In this document: positions 33,340-41,267 of the stretch, piece after piece | Layout of the letters: each line of letters starts with the position of its first letter | Position numbering within the stretch: the stretch's first letter is position 1 | Translations under genes and position numbers: made by a program | DNA from: Terrimonas pollutisoli | GTDB taxonomy: Bacteria; Bacteroidota; Bacteroidia; Chitinophagales; Chitinophagaceae | DNA: 64,000 bases | Direction of reading: 5' to 3' | Assembly (NCBI RefSeq): GCF_029360765.1 | Contig: NZ_JARKNA010000005.1 | Location: 1 to 64,000, forward strand | The notes under the pieces: model-generated | What the model was told of the DNA's origin: nothing | Databases searched by the model: none | What the model saw: only the letters and a program-made list of their open reading frames with translations

Positions 33340-34698
33340 CTATTTGCTTAGTGCCTGCAATACATCGTATTTCGTAATAATATGGTAACTGCCCGCCTCG
33401 TCTTTTGCCAAAACGGCGCCGTTGCCTTTGTTGATGAGGGAGCTCAATTTTTCCACCGGAGTATCAAAAGCTACCACTGGCAACATAGGCTCCAGCACAT
33501 CACTCACTTTTGAGTTTTTTATCTCCGGGTTGTCAAATATTTTTTGGAACAAACCGCCTTCACTGATTGCACCGACCGGGCCTTCGCCATTCATTACCGG
33601 TATCTGTTCTATGTCATATTTCTTCATTAGCTCCACCGCTTCTGCAACGGTTTGAGTGGGTTCCACCGTGATCAGGCGTGTAGCACCTCTCGAACTAATC
33701 ACATCTTTAAAAGTTTTTACGTCGAGAAACCCTCTTTCAATCATCCATTGATCATTATAAATTTTCCCTACATAGCGGCTGCCATGATCGTGAAAAATAC
33801 AAACTACCAGGTCATCTTTCTTCAATTTGCTTTTCAGTTGCATTAATCCCTGTATGCAGCTACCGGCACTGTAACCACAAAATATCCCTTCTTCTTTTGC
33901 CAGTTTCCTTGCCATAATGGCGCCGTCTTTATCTGTCACCTGTTCGAAATGATCGATCACACTCATGTCATAATTCTTCGGCACAAAATCTTCACCAAAG
34001 CCCTCTGAAATGTAGGGATGCACTTCATTCATATCAACTTCACCCGTCCGGAAATATTTGGTAAGTAATGATCCGTATACATCAATGGCCCATACCTGGA
34101 TGTTGGGATTTTTTTCTTTGAGATACATGGCAGTACCCGTGATAGTTCCACCTGTACCTGCGGTGCACACCAGATGGGTGATCTTGCCATCAGTTTGATT
34201 CCATATCTCGGGCCCTGTAGTTTCATAATGCGCCAACCTGTTCGCAAGATTATCATATTGGTTCATATGATAAGAGTTGGGAATCTCTTTTGCCAGTCTT
34301 GCGGCTACGCTATAGTAGCTCTTGGGATCTTCAGGCAATACATTCGTAGGACAAACGATTACTTCCGCACCTACTGCCTTTAATATATCTGCCTTTTCTT
34401 TTGATTGTTTATCGGTCGTAACAAAAACACATTTGTAGCCTTTTACCACGGCAGCCAAGGCAAGACCCATACCTGTATTACCACTCGTGCCTTCAATAAT
34501 AGTTCCGCCGGGTTTTAATTTTCCTTCTTGCTCCGCCACTTCTACCATCTTCAGCGCCATCCTGTCCTTTATCGAATTGCCGGGATTGAAATAATCCACT
34601 TTTGCCAGTACAGTACAGGGGAAATCTTTGGTTATTTTATTGAGCCGGATCAAAGGAGTATTGCCGATGGTTTCCAGTATGTTATTCTTTATATCCAT
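33340..34698 (-). CDS. Cystathionine beta-synthase / cysteine synthase with CBS domains
   Basis: A 452-residue PLP enzyme of fold type II. ETIGNTPLIRLNKI (9-22) and NPGNSIKDRMALKMV with Lys44 form the PLP site; TIIEGTSGNTGMGLALAAV binds the substrate carboxylate; VCTAGTGGTITGTAMYLKEK holds the cofactor phosphate. Residues about 330-452 are two CBS repeats (ITVEPTQTVAEAVELMKKYD, VVAFDTPVEKLSSLINKGNG). The enzyme joins serine or O-acetylserine to homocysteine or sulfide. The CBS tail favours cystathionine beta-synthase, as in other Bacteroidota. The ATG at 34698 gives the normal N-terminus; the frame extends 36 codons upstream. Confidence 0.92.
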   Translation of the reverse strand: MDIKNNILETIGNTPLIRLNKITKDFPCTVLAKVDYFNPGNSIKDRMALKMVEVAEQEGKLKPGGTIIEGTSGNTGMGLALAAVVKGYKCVFVTTDKQSKEKADILKAVGAEVIVCPTNVLPEDPKSYYSVAARLAKEIPNSYHMNQYDNLANRLAHYETTGPEIWNQTDGKITHLVCTAGTGGTITGTAMYLKEKNPNIQVWAIDVYGSLLTKYFRTGEVDMNEVHPYISEGFGEDFVPKNYDMSVIDHFEQVTDKDGAIMARKLAKEEGIFCGYSAGSCIQGLMQLKSKLKKDDLVVCIFHDHGSRYVGKIYNDQWMIERGFLDVKTFKDVISSRGATRLITVEPTQTVAEAVELMKKYDIEQIPVMNGEGPVGAISEGGLFQKIFDNPEIKNSKVSDVLEPMLPVVAFDTPVEKLSSLINKGNGAVLAKDEAGSYHIITKYDVLQALSK

Positions 34699-35003
34699 TA
34701 CAAACATTTGTTGTAGCGCAAAGTTAAGAATCCTGAGCGAAGGAGAATGATGGGGAGTGGTGAATGCAAGGTTAATATCGTTTAAATAAGCTCTTTCGTT
34801 GAACATTGATCCCGATAGCTCGGGAGAGCGTTAACCGTTGAACATTTAATGCCGCTGAAAAAAATTCAATATCCAATTTTCAACGCTCAATGTTCATTAT
34901 CACGCTTGTTATATAACTATGATACGTCAATATATATTCACTCTGCAAACGTTAATTGGCGCAGGGATCATGCGTCCTTCTAATAAGACAAAAAGATTTT
35001 GTT
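34699..35003. other. Gap with a large imperfect hairpin
   Basis: No gene. A CCCGATAGCTCGGG palindrome lies at 34811-34824. TTGAACATTGA (about 34798-34808) is inverted at TCAATGTTCA (about 34888-34897), so the whole gap can fold on itself. A/T-rich promoter DNA of the toxin-antitoxin pair follows. Confidence 0.5.
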
Positions 35004-35011
35004 TAAATTTG
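35004..35011 (+). promoter_or_regulatory. -7 box of the toxin-antitoxin operon
   Basis: TAAATTTG fits the TAnnTTTG consensus and lies 17 bp before the antitoxin ATG. The leader would be about 10 nt. Confidence 0.5.
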
Positions 35012-35027
35012 AAAGCAAATCACAACA

Positions 35028-35246
35028 ATGTCTTTTCAGTACACATATGATGCGAATGGAAAACCGGTGGGCGTTTTCGTCCCGATCCGGGAGTGGGAAA
35101 AACTTACATCGGAATTAAAAAAGAATAAGCCTGATGCTAAAAGCAGGATTCTGAAATCTATGGAAAAAGGGCTGAAGCAGGTAAGAGAAATTGAAAAAGG
35201 AAAATTGAAATCCATTCCGCTCAAACAGTTGCTTGATGCCTTATAA
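35028..35246 (+). CDS. Antitoxin of a RelE-type toxin-antitoxin pair
   Basis: A 72-residue protein with an N-terminal strand-rich DNA-binding half (YTYDANGKPVGVFVPIREWE, resembling Phd/YefM or RelB-like starts) and a charged C-terminal helix (SRILKSMEKGLKQVREIEKG) that would wrap the toxin. It overlaps the toxin gene by 11 bp (14 bp if the toxin starts one codon earlier), which fits tight translational coupling. It likely also represses its own promoter with the toxin as co-repressor. Family assignment is by size, layout and general pattern rather than a strong motif. Confidence 0.75.
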   Translation: MSFQYTYDANGKPVGVFVPIREWEKLTSELKKNKPDAKSRILKSMEKGLKQVREIEKGKLKSIPLKQLLDAL

Positions 35247-35565
35247 TATCGTGGCCACACCAGAGTTTTTATCTGAGGCTAAGAAACTTGCAAAAAAATA
35301 TACTTCGCTTAAGAATGATGTTGCAGAGTTGGCTAATCAACTGCAATCCAACCCGGCTATAGGTACCCCGCTTGGCAAGGGGACATACAAAATCAGATTG
35401 GCAATCGCTTCAAAAGGTAAAGGGAACAGCGGTGGTGCCAGGGTGATCACTTGTGTGAAGATAGTTGCAAATATCGTGTACCTGGTTTCTATTTATGATA
35501 AGTCGGAACAAGGGGATATTACCGATAAAGACTTAAAGGAAAGAATTAAGAGAATACCCGACTGA
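35236..35565 (+). CDS. RelE/ParE-superfamily toxin
   Basis: A 109-residue protein with a RelE/ParE-like fold: YNIVATPEFLSEAKKLAKKY TS (helix pair after the first strand), ANQLQSNPAIGTPLGKGTYK, IRLAIASKGKGNSGGARVIT and a last strand region IVYLVSIYDKSEQGDITDKD. The KIRLAIASKGKGNSGGAR stretch is typical of the HigB-like subgroup found in Bacteroidota. It probably cuts mRNA at the ribosome. The start at 35236 (MPYNIV) is preferred over 35233 because it overlaps the antitoxin end by a normal amount. Confidence 0.85.
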   Translation: MPYNIVATPEFLSEAKKLAKKYTSLKNDVAELANQLQSNPAIGTPLGKGTYKIRLAIASKGKGNSGGARVITCVKIVANIVYLVSIYDKSEQGDITDKDLKERIKRIPD

Positions 35566-35669
35566 GCAATTATTCATAAATGCCCCTACGGATTAATAGC
35601 TCCCGGTTTCCAGATTTGAGAAAAATTGCAAAGCTTCATCATCTTTTCCTCGTAATTCGGCAAATAAAA

Positions 35670-35693
35670 AACCCTCCTGCGAACAGAAGGGTT
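35670..35693 (-). terminator. Terminator for the anti-sigma operon (minus strand)
   Basis: AACCCT (35670-35675) and AGGGTT (35688-35693) pair, and inner CCTG/CAGA bases extend the stem. On the minus strand it is followed by TTTTTTATTTG. It lies 128 bp beyond the anti-sigma stop. The converging toxin gene ends about 100 bp to the left. Confidence 0.7.
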
Positions 35694-35747
35694 ATACCGG
35701 ACCTGATGATAATTCACCAAGCATCTTCAACTTATTTTGCTCTTATT

Positions 35748-35768
35748 CCCCTCTCCATCGGAGAGGGG
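35748..35768. repeat. REP-like palindrome CCCCTCTCC-ATC-GGAGAGGGG
   Basis: A perfect 9-bp inverted repeat with a 3-nt loop, followed by GTTAGGGTCAGAC and a second small hairpin (TCAGAC / GTCTGA). It belongs with the copy at 2030-2054 and lies between the terminator and the anti-sigma gene. Confidence 0.7.
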
Positions 35769-35820
35769 GTTAGGGTCAGACGATGAATGTCTGACTCCGG
35801 CCAAAGCGCCGGAGGAGAGG

Positions 35821-36330
35821 TCAAGCTTCTTCGTGGAACTGTTTTCGTTTATTGGCAAAATATCGGTCCAGCAAAAACAATCCCAGTATTACATTGATCA
35901 TCATGAATGCATTGATCCAGTCATTATTAAACATCTTGCTATAATCCACTTTGGCGAAATCGACCGGAAGTTTAGAATCACCCTGCACCGTCCAATCTAC
36001 CTGGCCGAAACCATATACCAAAAAGCCAACGATCAGTGTAATAAAAAATATTGCAAGGCCACGAATGATATTTTTATTGATATAGGTTTTGGTTGCAGGT
36101 GCAATATGCAGTTTGCTGATTTCTTCCATCACGTTTTTGGTGAACCGCATAGAAGGGGCTTCTAATTCTGAAGACTGCAATAACTGCTGTACTTCCAGCA
36201 GTTCGCCATATTTGTCACGCCATTCAGCATTGGTTGCAATCAATTGTTCAATGATGGTTTTCTCTTCAACAGTGGCAACCCCATCTATATAATCCCACAA
36301 ACGTCCTTCTATATTTTCATGTGCATTCAT
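35821..36330 (-). CDS. Anti-sigma factor-like membrane protein
   Basis: A 169-residue protein. Residues 1-85 are soluble and resemble an anti-sigma domain without zinc ligands (ENIEGRLWDYIDGVATVEEK, NAEWRDKYGELLEVQQLL). Two membrane helices follow, at about 89-108 (IIRGLAIFFITLIVGFLVYG) and 139-155 (WINAFMMINVILGLFLLDRY). The start is 17 bp after the sigma gene stop, so both are one operon. The soluble N-domain would hold the sigma factor at the inner membrane; release by proteolysis is typical of the group but not shown here. No PEP-CTERM or FecR domain is present. Confidence 0.75.
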   Translation of the reverse strand: MNAHENIEGRLWDYIDGVATVEEKTIIEQLIATNAEWRDKYGELLEVQQLLQSSELEAPSMRFTKNVMEEISKLHIAPATKTYINKNIIRGLAIFFITLIVGFLVYGFGQVDWTVQGDSKLPVDFAKVDYSKMFNNDWINAFMMINVILGLFLLDRYFANKRKQFHEEA

Positions 36331-36347
36331 ATCATTTCAGTTTAGGA

Positions 36348-36929
36348 TTAGTTTAAATCTTTTACTTCCTGTGCAAAATAAGTTTCCATTTTTTCTTTTA
36401 ATCTTGTGCGGGCCCGGTGCAGCCTGACCTTAGCCGTATTGGTTTCTATACCTAATATCTGCGCTATTTCTTCCAGCGTTTGCTCACCTTTATAAAACAA
36501 AGTTATAACGGCTGCATCGTCGGTACTTAGCATTTTGATGGCGTTATTGACCATCGACACTCTCGATTTTTGTTCTACCAGGTTGGCCCGCATTCCTGAA
36601 TCCTGGCTATCCGCTACTTCAAACACTTTTTCATTGTCTAAAGAATGAACTTCCAATTTCTTTTTCCTCAAAAAGCTGATACAAGTAGTATTTACAATGG
36701 TATAAAGCCAGGTGCTGAATTTGGAAGCCCCTTTAAAGTCTGCCAGGGCACGATATGCTTTGATAAATATGTCCTGCGATACTTCCTCGGCATCTTCCCG
36801 GTTTTTGGTAAAACGGAGTGCCAATGTAAATACATAGTTCTGATAGCGGCTAACCAAGGCTGCGTAAGCCTGTTGGTCGCCGCCAATAACTTTGCTAATA
36901 AGCTCATTATCATTTAGTCCGGTAGACAT
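36348..36929 (-). CDS. ECF RNA polymerase sigma factor
   Basis: A 193-residue ECF sigma factor. Region 2 contains ALRFTKNREDAEEVSQDIFI and the -10-binding helix FKGASKFSTWLYTIVNTTCI (about 77-96). Region 4 contains LSTDDAAVITLFYKGEQTLE followed by EIAQILGIETNTAKVRLHRA (about 158-177). Only these two regions are present, as in all ECF factors. The gene is headed by a TGTAACC-N14-GTAGTC promoter (36966-36940) identical in layout to two copies in front of the divergent gene. The -10 box ends 10 bp before the ATG, so the transcript would be nearly leaderless. Confidence 0.93.
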   Translation of the reverse strand: MSTGLNDNELISKVIGGDQQAYAALVSRYQNYVFTLALRFTKNREDAEEVSQDIFIKAYRALADFKGASKFSTWLYTIVNTTCISFLRKKKLEVHSLDNEKVFEVADSQDSGMRANLVEQKSRVSMVNNAIKMLSTDDAAVITLFYKGEQTLEEIAQILGIETNTAKVRLHRARTRLKEKMETYFAQEVKDLN

Positions 36930-36939
36930 CTATCTATAA

Positions 36940-36966
36940 GACTACAATCGTAGAGTTTTGGTTACA
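36940..36966 (-). promoter_or_regulatory. ECF promoter of the sigma gene (minus strand)
   Basis: Read on the minus strand: TGTAACC (36966-36960), 14-nt spacer, GTAGTC (36945-36940), then TTATAG. It lies directly in front of the sigma gene start at 36929, so the factor probably drives its own transcription. Confidence 0.75.
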
Positions 36967-36996
36967 GCGTAAAGTACGATTTTATCCCGCAAGCCC

Positions 36997-37030
36997 ATCC
37001 TTCGACAAGCTCAGGAGGGTTTCGAAGGAT
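36997..37030. repeat. Dispersed palindrome CCTTCGACAAGCTCAGG
   Basis: ATCCTTCGA (36997-37005) is inverted at TCGAAGGAT (37022-37030) around the widely dispersed motif CCTTCGACAAGCTCAGG (36999-37015). It lies between the divergent ECF promoters, so it was inserted into a regulatory region without breaking the promoter boxes. Confidence 0.65.
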
Positions 37031-37065
37031 TTTCTACTCCTAATATAGTATATTGGAAAATTGCT

Positions 37066-37092
37066 TGTAACCTGTTTCAAACAGGTGTAGTC
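37066..37092 (+). promoter_or_regulatory. ECF promoter 1 of the gene at 37233
   Basis: TGTAACC (37066-37072), 14-nt spacer, GTAGTC (37087-37092), then TTAG. The spacer is part of a palindrome (ACCTGTTT, C, AAACAGGT), which may be an extra regulator site. It lies about 140 bp before the ATG. Confidence 0.75.
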
Positions 37093-37134
37093 TTAGTTAT
37101 TGTACAACGATTTTTAAAAAAGTTTGGAAATGAC

Positions 37135-37161
37135 TGTAACCTGGGTTTAAAAGCTGTAGTC
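37135..37161 (+). promoter_or_regulatory. ECF promoter 2 of the gene at 37233
   Basis: TGTAACC (37135-37141), 14-nt spacer, GTAGTC (37156-37161), then ATAG. It is a second tandem copy, 69 bp downstream of the first and about 71 bp before the ATG. Confidence 0.75.
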
Positions 37162-37232
37162 ATAGAAGAACAAGACACAAACAAACTACTTAAAACCTGT
37201 CTGCCGATAGGCAGGCAATAAAATTTACAATT

Positions 37233-37619
37233 ATGAGCGGTCCAGAAGTTTTAGTTCCACTAACTATGTTCGCAGGCGGATTTGCGATGATATTCGGCAT
37301 TGTTTACCTGAAAACAAGGCAAAATCTAGCCATGATAGAGAAAGGCATGAATCCCAAAGAATTTGCCAATAGGCCAGCCCCCTATAAAAACCTGAAATGG
37401 GCTTTATTATTAATCGGAGCAGGAGTTGGTTTATTCCTGGCTTATTTGCTGGATAATTATGTGCTATATCAAAATCTGCGCAATGGTCACTACGACAATG
37501 AGAAAAATATACCGATCTATTTTGCATTGATTGCAATCGGAGGGGGGCTGGGCCTTTTCGGTTCTTATAAAATGGAAAAGAAATGGTGGGATGACAATAA
37601 AATCAATAACCAACAATAA
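37233..37619 (+). CDS. Membrane protein under ECF control
   Basis: A 128-residue protein with three predicted membrane helices: about 6-25 (VLVPLTMFAGGFAMIFGIVY), 54-72 (LKWALLLIGAGVGLFLAYLL) and 93-108 (IPIYFALIAIGGGLGLFG). The loop LKTRQNLAMIEKGMNPKEFA between helices 1 and 2 and the pattern of three helices fit the DUF6249-like group of Bacteroidota membrane proteins. It is transcribed away from the ECF sigma gene, with two tandem ECF promoters upstream, and is thus the clearest target of that sigma factor in this window. A CTGCC-GATA-GGCAG hairpin (37201-37214) lies in its leader. Confidence 0.82.
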   Translation: MSGPEVLVPLTMFAGGFAMIFGIVYLKTRQNLAMIEKGMNPKEFANRPAPYKNLKWALLLIGAGVGLFLAYLLDNYVLYQNLRNGHYDNEKNIPIYFALIAIGGGLGLFGSYKMEKKWWDDNKINNQQ

Positions 37620-37740
37620 ACAACCAGCATCTTATCCTGAAAAGCATCACAAATGAAAAATTCAGCCGGTAAGACGGCAAGTCGGTAAGAAAAGATTATC
37701 CCTCAATCAAACTTCCCGTCTCCCCATCTTCCCGGCAAAT
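37620..37740. other. Convergent gap, no gene
   Basis: The 121 bp between the converging genes at 37233 and 37741 hold no gene. Short direct and inverted GGTAAGACGGCAAGTCGG units are present and may act as a terminator. Confidence 0.45.
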
Positions 37741-39333
37741 TTATTTCTTTACCAGTTCAAATGCCTTTGCAAAAACGGTGTCCTCGCTATTCAGCACCTG
37801 GAAGTAACCGCTGTTTCTCCAGCGAAACCTTGCCAGGTAAGCTTCTAATCGCTTTTGCAAGGTTTCTTTTTGTTTTGCTGTGACGTCTTCGAGGTTAGCA
37901 GAATCTTTTTTTGCATACGCTACAAATTGCTTCCACATGTCTTCCAGCTGGTTAAACTTTTTTATATAGTCAGTTGGTGAACTATACTGATCAATTTGTT
38001 TTTTGTGTTGTAAATAATAGGTGTATACAAAACTATTGAAGCTGCCATTTACAAAAAGCTTATTAATACTTCTTGGATAAGTAGCTGTATCAATTGGCAC
38101 AAAAATATCGGGCATGATGCCACCACCACCATATACAACCCTTCCTGCGGCCGTTTTATATTCTTTTCCATTGTTGACTTTGTTAGAATCAGCATACAAC
38201 GATGCACCGTTCGAGTATCGTTCCCATATCTCATCCATATACACTTTTTTCCCTTTATCATAGGGACGCTGAATGCTGCGGCCAAGCGGTGTGTAGTAGC
38301 GGGCCACGGTCAGGCGGATGGCTGATCCGTCACTCAGTTGATATTGTTCCTGCACCAGCCCCTTGCCGAAAGTGCGACGACCAATGATATCAGCCCTATC
38401 CCAGTCTTGCAAAGCGCCAGCCAATACTTCGCTGGCACTGGCAGAAAGCTCATCTACGAGGATCGTCAATTTCCCTTTTTCAAAAAGCCCGGGACGCTTG
38501 CAACGATATTCTCTTTTCTTGCTGTTTGTTCCTTCGGTGTAAACAACCAGTTTATCACCTTCTAAAAATTCATCCGCCATGTCAATAGCTTCATTCATAT
38601 AACCACCGCCATTGCTGCGCAAATCATAAATAAGTGCCTGCAAGCCCTGTTTTTTTAAACTCTCGAGGGCGGCCATAAACTCCTCGTAGCTATTCTCGGT
38701 AAATTTATTCAGCTTGATATAGCCCGTGGTATTGTCAATCATATAAGCCGCATCAACAGCCGATACAGGTATACTTCCTCTTGTAACATTGATAGTCTTG
38801 ATCTGGCCGTTTCTTGAAATTTGAATGGCTGCAACCGATCCTCTTTCACCTCTTATATATTCTTTTATTTTAGAAGTAGGCATGCCTTTTACGATCAAGG
38901 ATGAATCGTTCACCTTTAAAAGTTTGTCGCCTATTTGTAAACCAGCCTTATCACTGGGGCCACCCGGAATGACGTAAACAATATTGACCGTATCATTAAA
39001 AATATTAAACTCTACACCAATGCCGTCAAAGTTACCGGCCAGGTCTTCATTCGCTTCTTTTAGTTCAACGGGTGGAAAGTAGACAGAGTGAGGATCCAGT
39101 TCATTCATCATTTCTTTGATAGCACCTGATTGAATAGAATCAGTGTTGACTTTATCGACATATTTTAACCGGATCAGATCAAGAGCCTCCTGCAGCGATG
39201 TAGTCTTGGAAACTTTTAAAAAACCTCTGCTGCTACCGCTATTACCCATTTTATAACCGAAGAACATTCCTGCTATCAACACCAATGAAAAGATCATTGG
39301 TAACCATACCTGCAGTTTTTTATTTCCCATCAT
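37741..39333 (-). CDS. S41-family C-terminal processing protease (CtpA-like)
   Basis: A 530-residue protease with an N-terminal membrane anchor or signal (about 9-30, VWLPMIFSLVLIAGMFFGYK). Residues 92-185 form a PDZ domain (NFDGIGVEFNIFNDTVNIVY, GPSDKAGLQIGDKLLKVND). The catalytic core holds DLRSNGGGYMNEAIDMADEF (238-257), DELSASASEVLAGALQDWDR (294-313) with the catalytic Ser, and TFGKGLVQEQ (321-330) with the Lys. CtpA-type enzymes trim the C-termini of envelope proteins in the periplasm. The C-terminal 130 residues are less conserved. Start at 39333 or one codon later. Confidence 0.93.
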   Translation of the reverse strand: MMGNKKLQVWLPMIFSLVLIAGMFFGYKMGNSGSSRGFLKVSKTTSLQEALDLIRLKYVDKVNTDSIQSGAIKEMMNELDPHSVYFPPVELKEANEDLAGNFDGIGVEFNIFNDTVNIVYVIPGGPSDKAGLQIGDKLLKVNDSSLIVKGMPTSKIKEYIRGERGSVAAIQISRNGQIKTINVTRGSIPVSAVDAAYMIDNTTGYIKLNKFTENSYEEFMAALESLKKQGLQALIYDLRSNGGGYMNEAIDMADEFLEGDKLVVYTEGTNSKKREYRCKRPGLFEKGKLTILVDELSASASEVLAGALQDWDRADIIGRRTFGKGLVQEQYQLSDGSAIRLTVARYYTPLGRSIQRPYDKGKKVYMDEIWERYSNGASLYADSNKVNNGKEYKTAAGRVVYGGGGIMPDIFVPIDTATYPRSINKLFVNGSFNSFVYTYYLQHKKQIDQYSSPTDYIKKFNQLEDMWKQFVAYAKKDSANLEDVTAKQKETLQKRLEAYLARFRWRNSGYFQVLNSEDTVFAKAFELVKK

Positions 39334-39414
39334 CTAACTTTACATTAATTTGGCGCAAAATACTGGATTTGAACGGAATGTTTTTTTCGTTCGTCCATTT
39401 CAACAAATCTTTAT

Positions 39415-40257
39415 ATGGATTCGGTAAAATTGATAGCTGATAGCGGTGCTACCAAGGCTGAGTGGAGTCTTATTACGAACGGAAAACGAAAAACATTTCT
39501 CACACAAGGTATTAGCCCTTATTTTTTGAACCAGGCAGAGATTAGTGCCTTGCTTTTGAAAGAATTAAAACCCAAGCTAAAAAATATCCAGGTAGACGAG
39601 ATCTACTATTATGGTACCGGTTGCGCCAACCCCGATAATGCAAAGCTGATGAAAAAAGCCATCAAGGCTGTTTTTCCTGAAGCAGCCATTGATGTAAATC
39701 ACGACCTGCTGGCGGCAGCAAGAGCCTTGTGCGGTGACCAAAAAGGAATTGCCTGTATTTTAGGAACGGGATCCAACTCTTGTTATTATAGCGGAAAAAA
39801 AATTGTGACCAATAGCCCGGGCCTTGGTTATGTGCTGGGCGATGAGGGCAGTGGTGCTTATTTGGGCAAAAGGGTATTGCAATATTATTTATACAACACT
39901 TTTGATGACGAATTGCGGGGCCGGTTTGACGTTACTTATCTTACCAATTCGACAGAGATATTGGAAAATGTTTATAAAAATCCATTACCCAATCGTTATC
40001 TTGCCAGCTTTGTAATGTTTCTTGCAGAAAACAGGGGCCATTACATGATCGAAAATATCATTGAAGATTGCCTGAACGATTTTTTCTTTACACATTTATG
40101 TAAGTATAAAGAAGTATGGAGTCACCCGGTCAACTTTGTGGGCAGTGTAGCTTTTGGATTTAAGGATGTACTGGAACAACTGTGTCACAGTTATGAATTT
40201 GAATTAGGAAAAGTTTTAAAGAAACCTATGAGCGGCCTCATAGAGTACCATAGCTAA
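39415..40257 (+). CDS. BadF/BadG/BcrA/BcrD-type sugar kinase (MurNAc/GlcNAc kinase-like)
   Basis: A 280-residue ASKHA-fold kinase. ADSGATKAEWSLI (8-20) is the phosphate-1 loop, CILGTGSNSCYYSGKKIV (about 118-135) is the phosphate-2 loop, and LGYVLGDEGSGAYLGKRVLQ (about 142-161) follows. This family includes N-acetylglucosamine kinases and MurK, which phosphorylates both MurNAc and GlcNAc. The gene lies 10 bp upstream of murQ. MurQ acts on MurNAc 6-phosphate, so the kinase most likely makes that substrate. The pair would thus recycle cell-wall amino sugars in the cytosol without a phosphotransferase system. The exact sugar is inferred from context. Confidence 0.88.
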   Translation: MDSVKLIADSGATKAEWSLITNGKRKTFLTQGISPYFLNQAEISALLLKELKPKLKNIQVDEIYYYGTGCANPDNAKLMKKAIKAVFPEAAIDVNHDLLAAARALCGDQKGIACILGTGSNSCYYSGKKIVTNSPGLGYVLGDEGSGAYLGKRVLQYYLYNTFDDELRGRFDVTYLTNSTEILENVYKNPLPNRYLASFVMFLAENRGHYMIENIIEDCLNDFFFTHLCKYKEVWSHPVNFVGSVAFGFKDVLEQLCHSYEFELGKVLKKPMSGLIEYHS

Positions 40258-40267
40258 ACGAAGATGT

Positions 40268-41077
40268 ATGGCGTTTGAAAAAATTACAGAAAAGTCGAGT
40301 TCGTATCATCACCTGGAAAAAATGAGTGTGGCTGATCTGTTGTCCAATATCAATAAAGAAGATCAATTAGTGCCCGATGCGGTTGCAAAAGCAATTCCCC
40401 AAATAGAAAAATTAGTAGAAGCGGTGAGCGACAAGATGCTAATGGGTGGCCGTTTATTTTATATTGGCGCTGGCACCAGTGGCCGTTTGGCTGTGGTGGA
40501 TGCGAGTGAATGTCCGCCTACTTATGGTGTTCCCTACGGGCTGGTGATCGCTATTATTGCCGGTGGAGACAAGGCCATTACTACAGCGGTTGAATTTGCT
40601 GAGGATGATAAAGAACAGGGATGGAAAGATCTGCAGGCGCATAATGTATCCGATAAAGATGTGGTGATTGGCATAGCTGCAAGCGGAACCACACCTTATG
40701 TAATTGGTGCATTGGAAGAATGCCGCAGGAATGGAATTCTGACGGGAAGTATTTCCTGTAACCCTGATTCGCCGGTTAGCGCAGCCGCTGATTTCCCCAT
40801 CGAAGTAGTAGTAGGACCGGAATTTGTAACCGGCAGCACCAGGATGAAAAGCGGAACTGCTCAAAAGTTGGTACTTAATATGATCTCAACTTCTGCAATG
40901 ATCCAACTTGGCAGGGTGGAGGATAACAAAATGGTGAACATGCAATTGACCAATGAAAAATTGGTTGACCGCGGTGTAAAGATGCTAATGGACAGGTTAG
41001 GCATTAGCGATTATGAAAAAGCAAAGAAATTATTGTTGCAATATGGAAGTGTAAAAAAAGCTGCTGCAGCAAAATAA
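40268..41077 (+). CDS. murQ: N-acetylmuramic acid 6-phosphate etherase
   Basis: A 269-residue SIS-domain enzyme. The catalytic region reads LFYIGAGTSGRLAVVDASEC (about 63-82) followed by PPTYGVPYG, with the family Glu in SEC. Further features are VIGIAASGTTPYVIGALEEC, a sugar-phosphate-binding strand, and GPEFVTGSTRMKSGTAQKLV with the conserved Thr-Arg-Met-Lys stretch. MurQ removes D-lactate from MurNAc 6-phosphate to give GlcNAc 6-phosphate. The length is slightly below the usual 290-300, with a short N-terminus. It is co-transcribed with the sugar kinase 10 bp upstream. Confidence 0.95.
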   Translation: MAFEKITEKSSSYHHLEKMSVADLLSNINKEDQLVPDAVAKAIPQIEKLVEAVSDKMLMGGRLFYIGAGTSGRLAVVDASECPPTYGVPYGLVIAIIAGGDKAITTAVEFAEDDKEQGWKDLQAHNVSDKDVVIGIAASGTTPYVIGALEECRRNGILTGSISCNPDSPVSAAADFPIEVVVGPEFVTGSTRMKSGTAQKLVLNMISTSAMIQLGRVEDNKMVNMQLTNEKLVDRGVKMLMDRLGISDYEKAKKLLLQYGSVKKAAAAK

Positions 41078-41165
41078 CTAACAGTAGTTTGCTGTAAAAT
41101 ATTTGAAGGATTAGAAATTTAATTTCTACTTATTCTTCTGTATCTTGCGCTCCTATAAAAAAATC

Positions 41166-41249
41166 GTGTTGAATAATAGTCATATCATTTCTTCTTCCGC
41201 AGTGGGCTCCATTTCCACTACCACTACTATTATCACAACAATCCGCTAA
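41166..41249 (+). CDS. thrL: Threonine-operon leader peptide
   Basis: A 27-residue frame starting with GTG (41166) or TTG (41169) and ending at the TAA at 41247-41249. After HIISSSAVGSIS it reads TTTTIITTIR: six Thr and several Ile codons together, shortly before the stop. A terminator-type hairpin overlaps the stop codon. The next gene, 105 bp downstream, is thrA. This is the layout of transcriptional attenuation by threonine and isoleucine supply, as in the E. coli thr leader (which has a similar Thr/Ile run but no sequence relation). Translation has not been shown; the non-ATG start is a weak point. Confidence 0.75.
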   Translation: MLNNSHIISSSAVGSISTTTTIITTIR

Positions 41250-41267
41250 AGCGGATTATACTTTTTA
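41240..41267 (+). terminator. Attenuator terminator of the thr operon
   Basis: AATCCGC (41240-41246), loop TAAA, GCGGATT (41251-41257), then ATACTTTTTAT. The stem starts inside the last codons of the leader peptide, so the position of a stalled ribosome would decide whether it can form. An alternative antiterminator stem is not obvious by eye. Confidence 0.7.
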
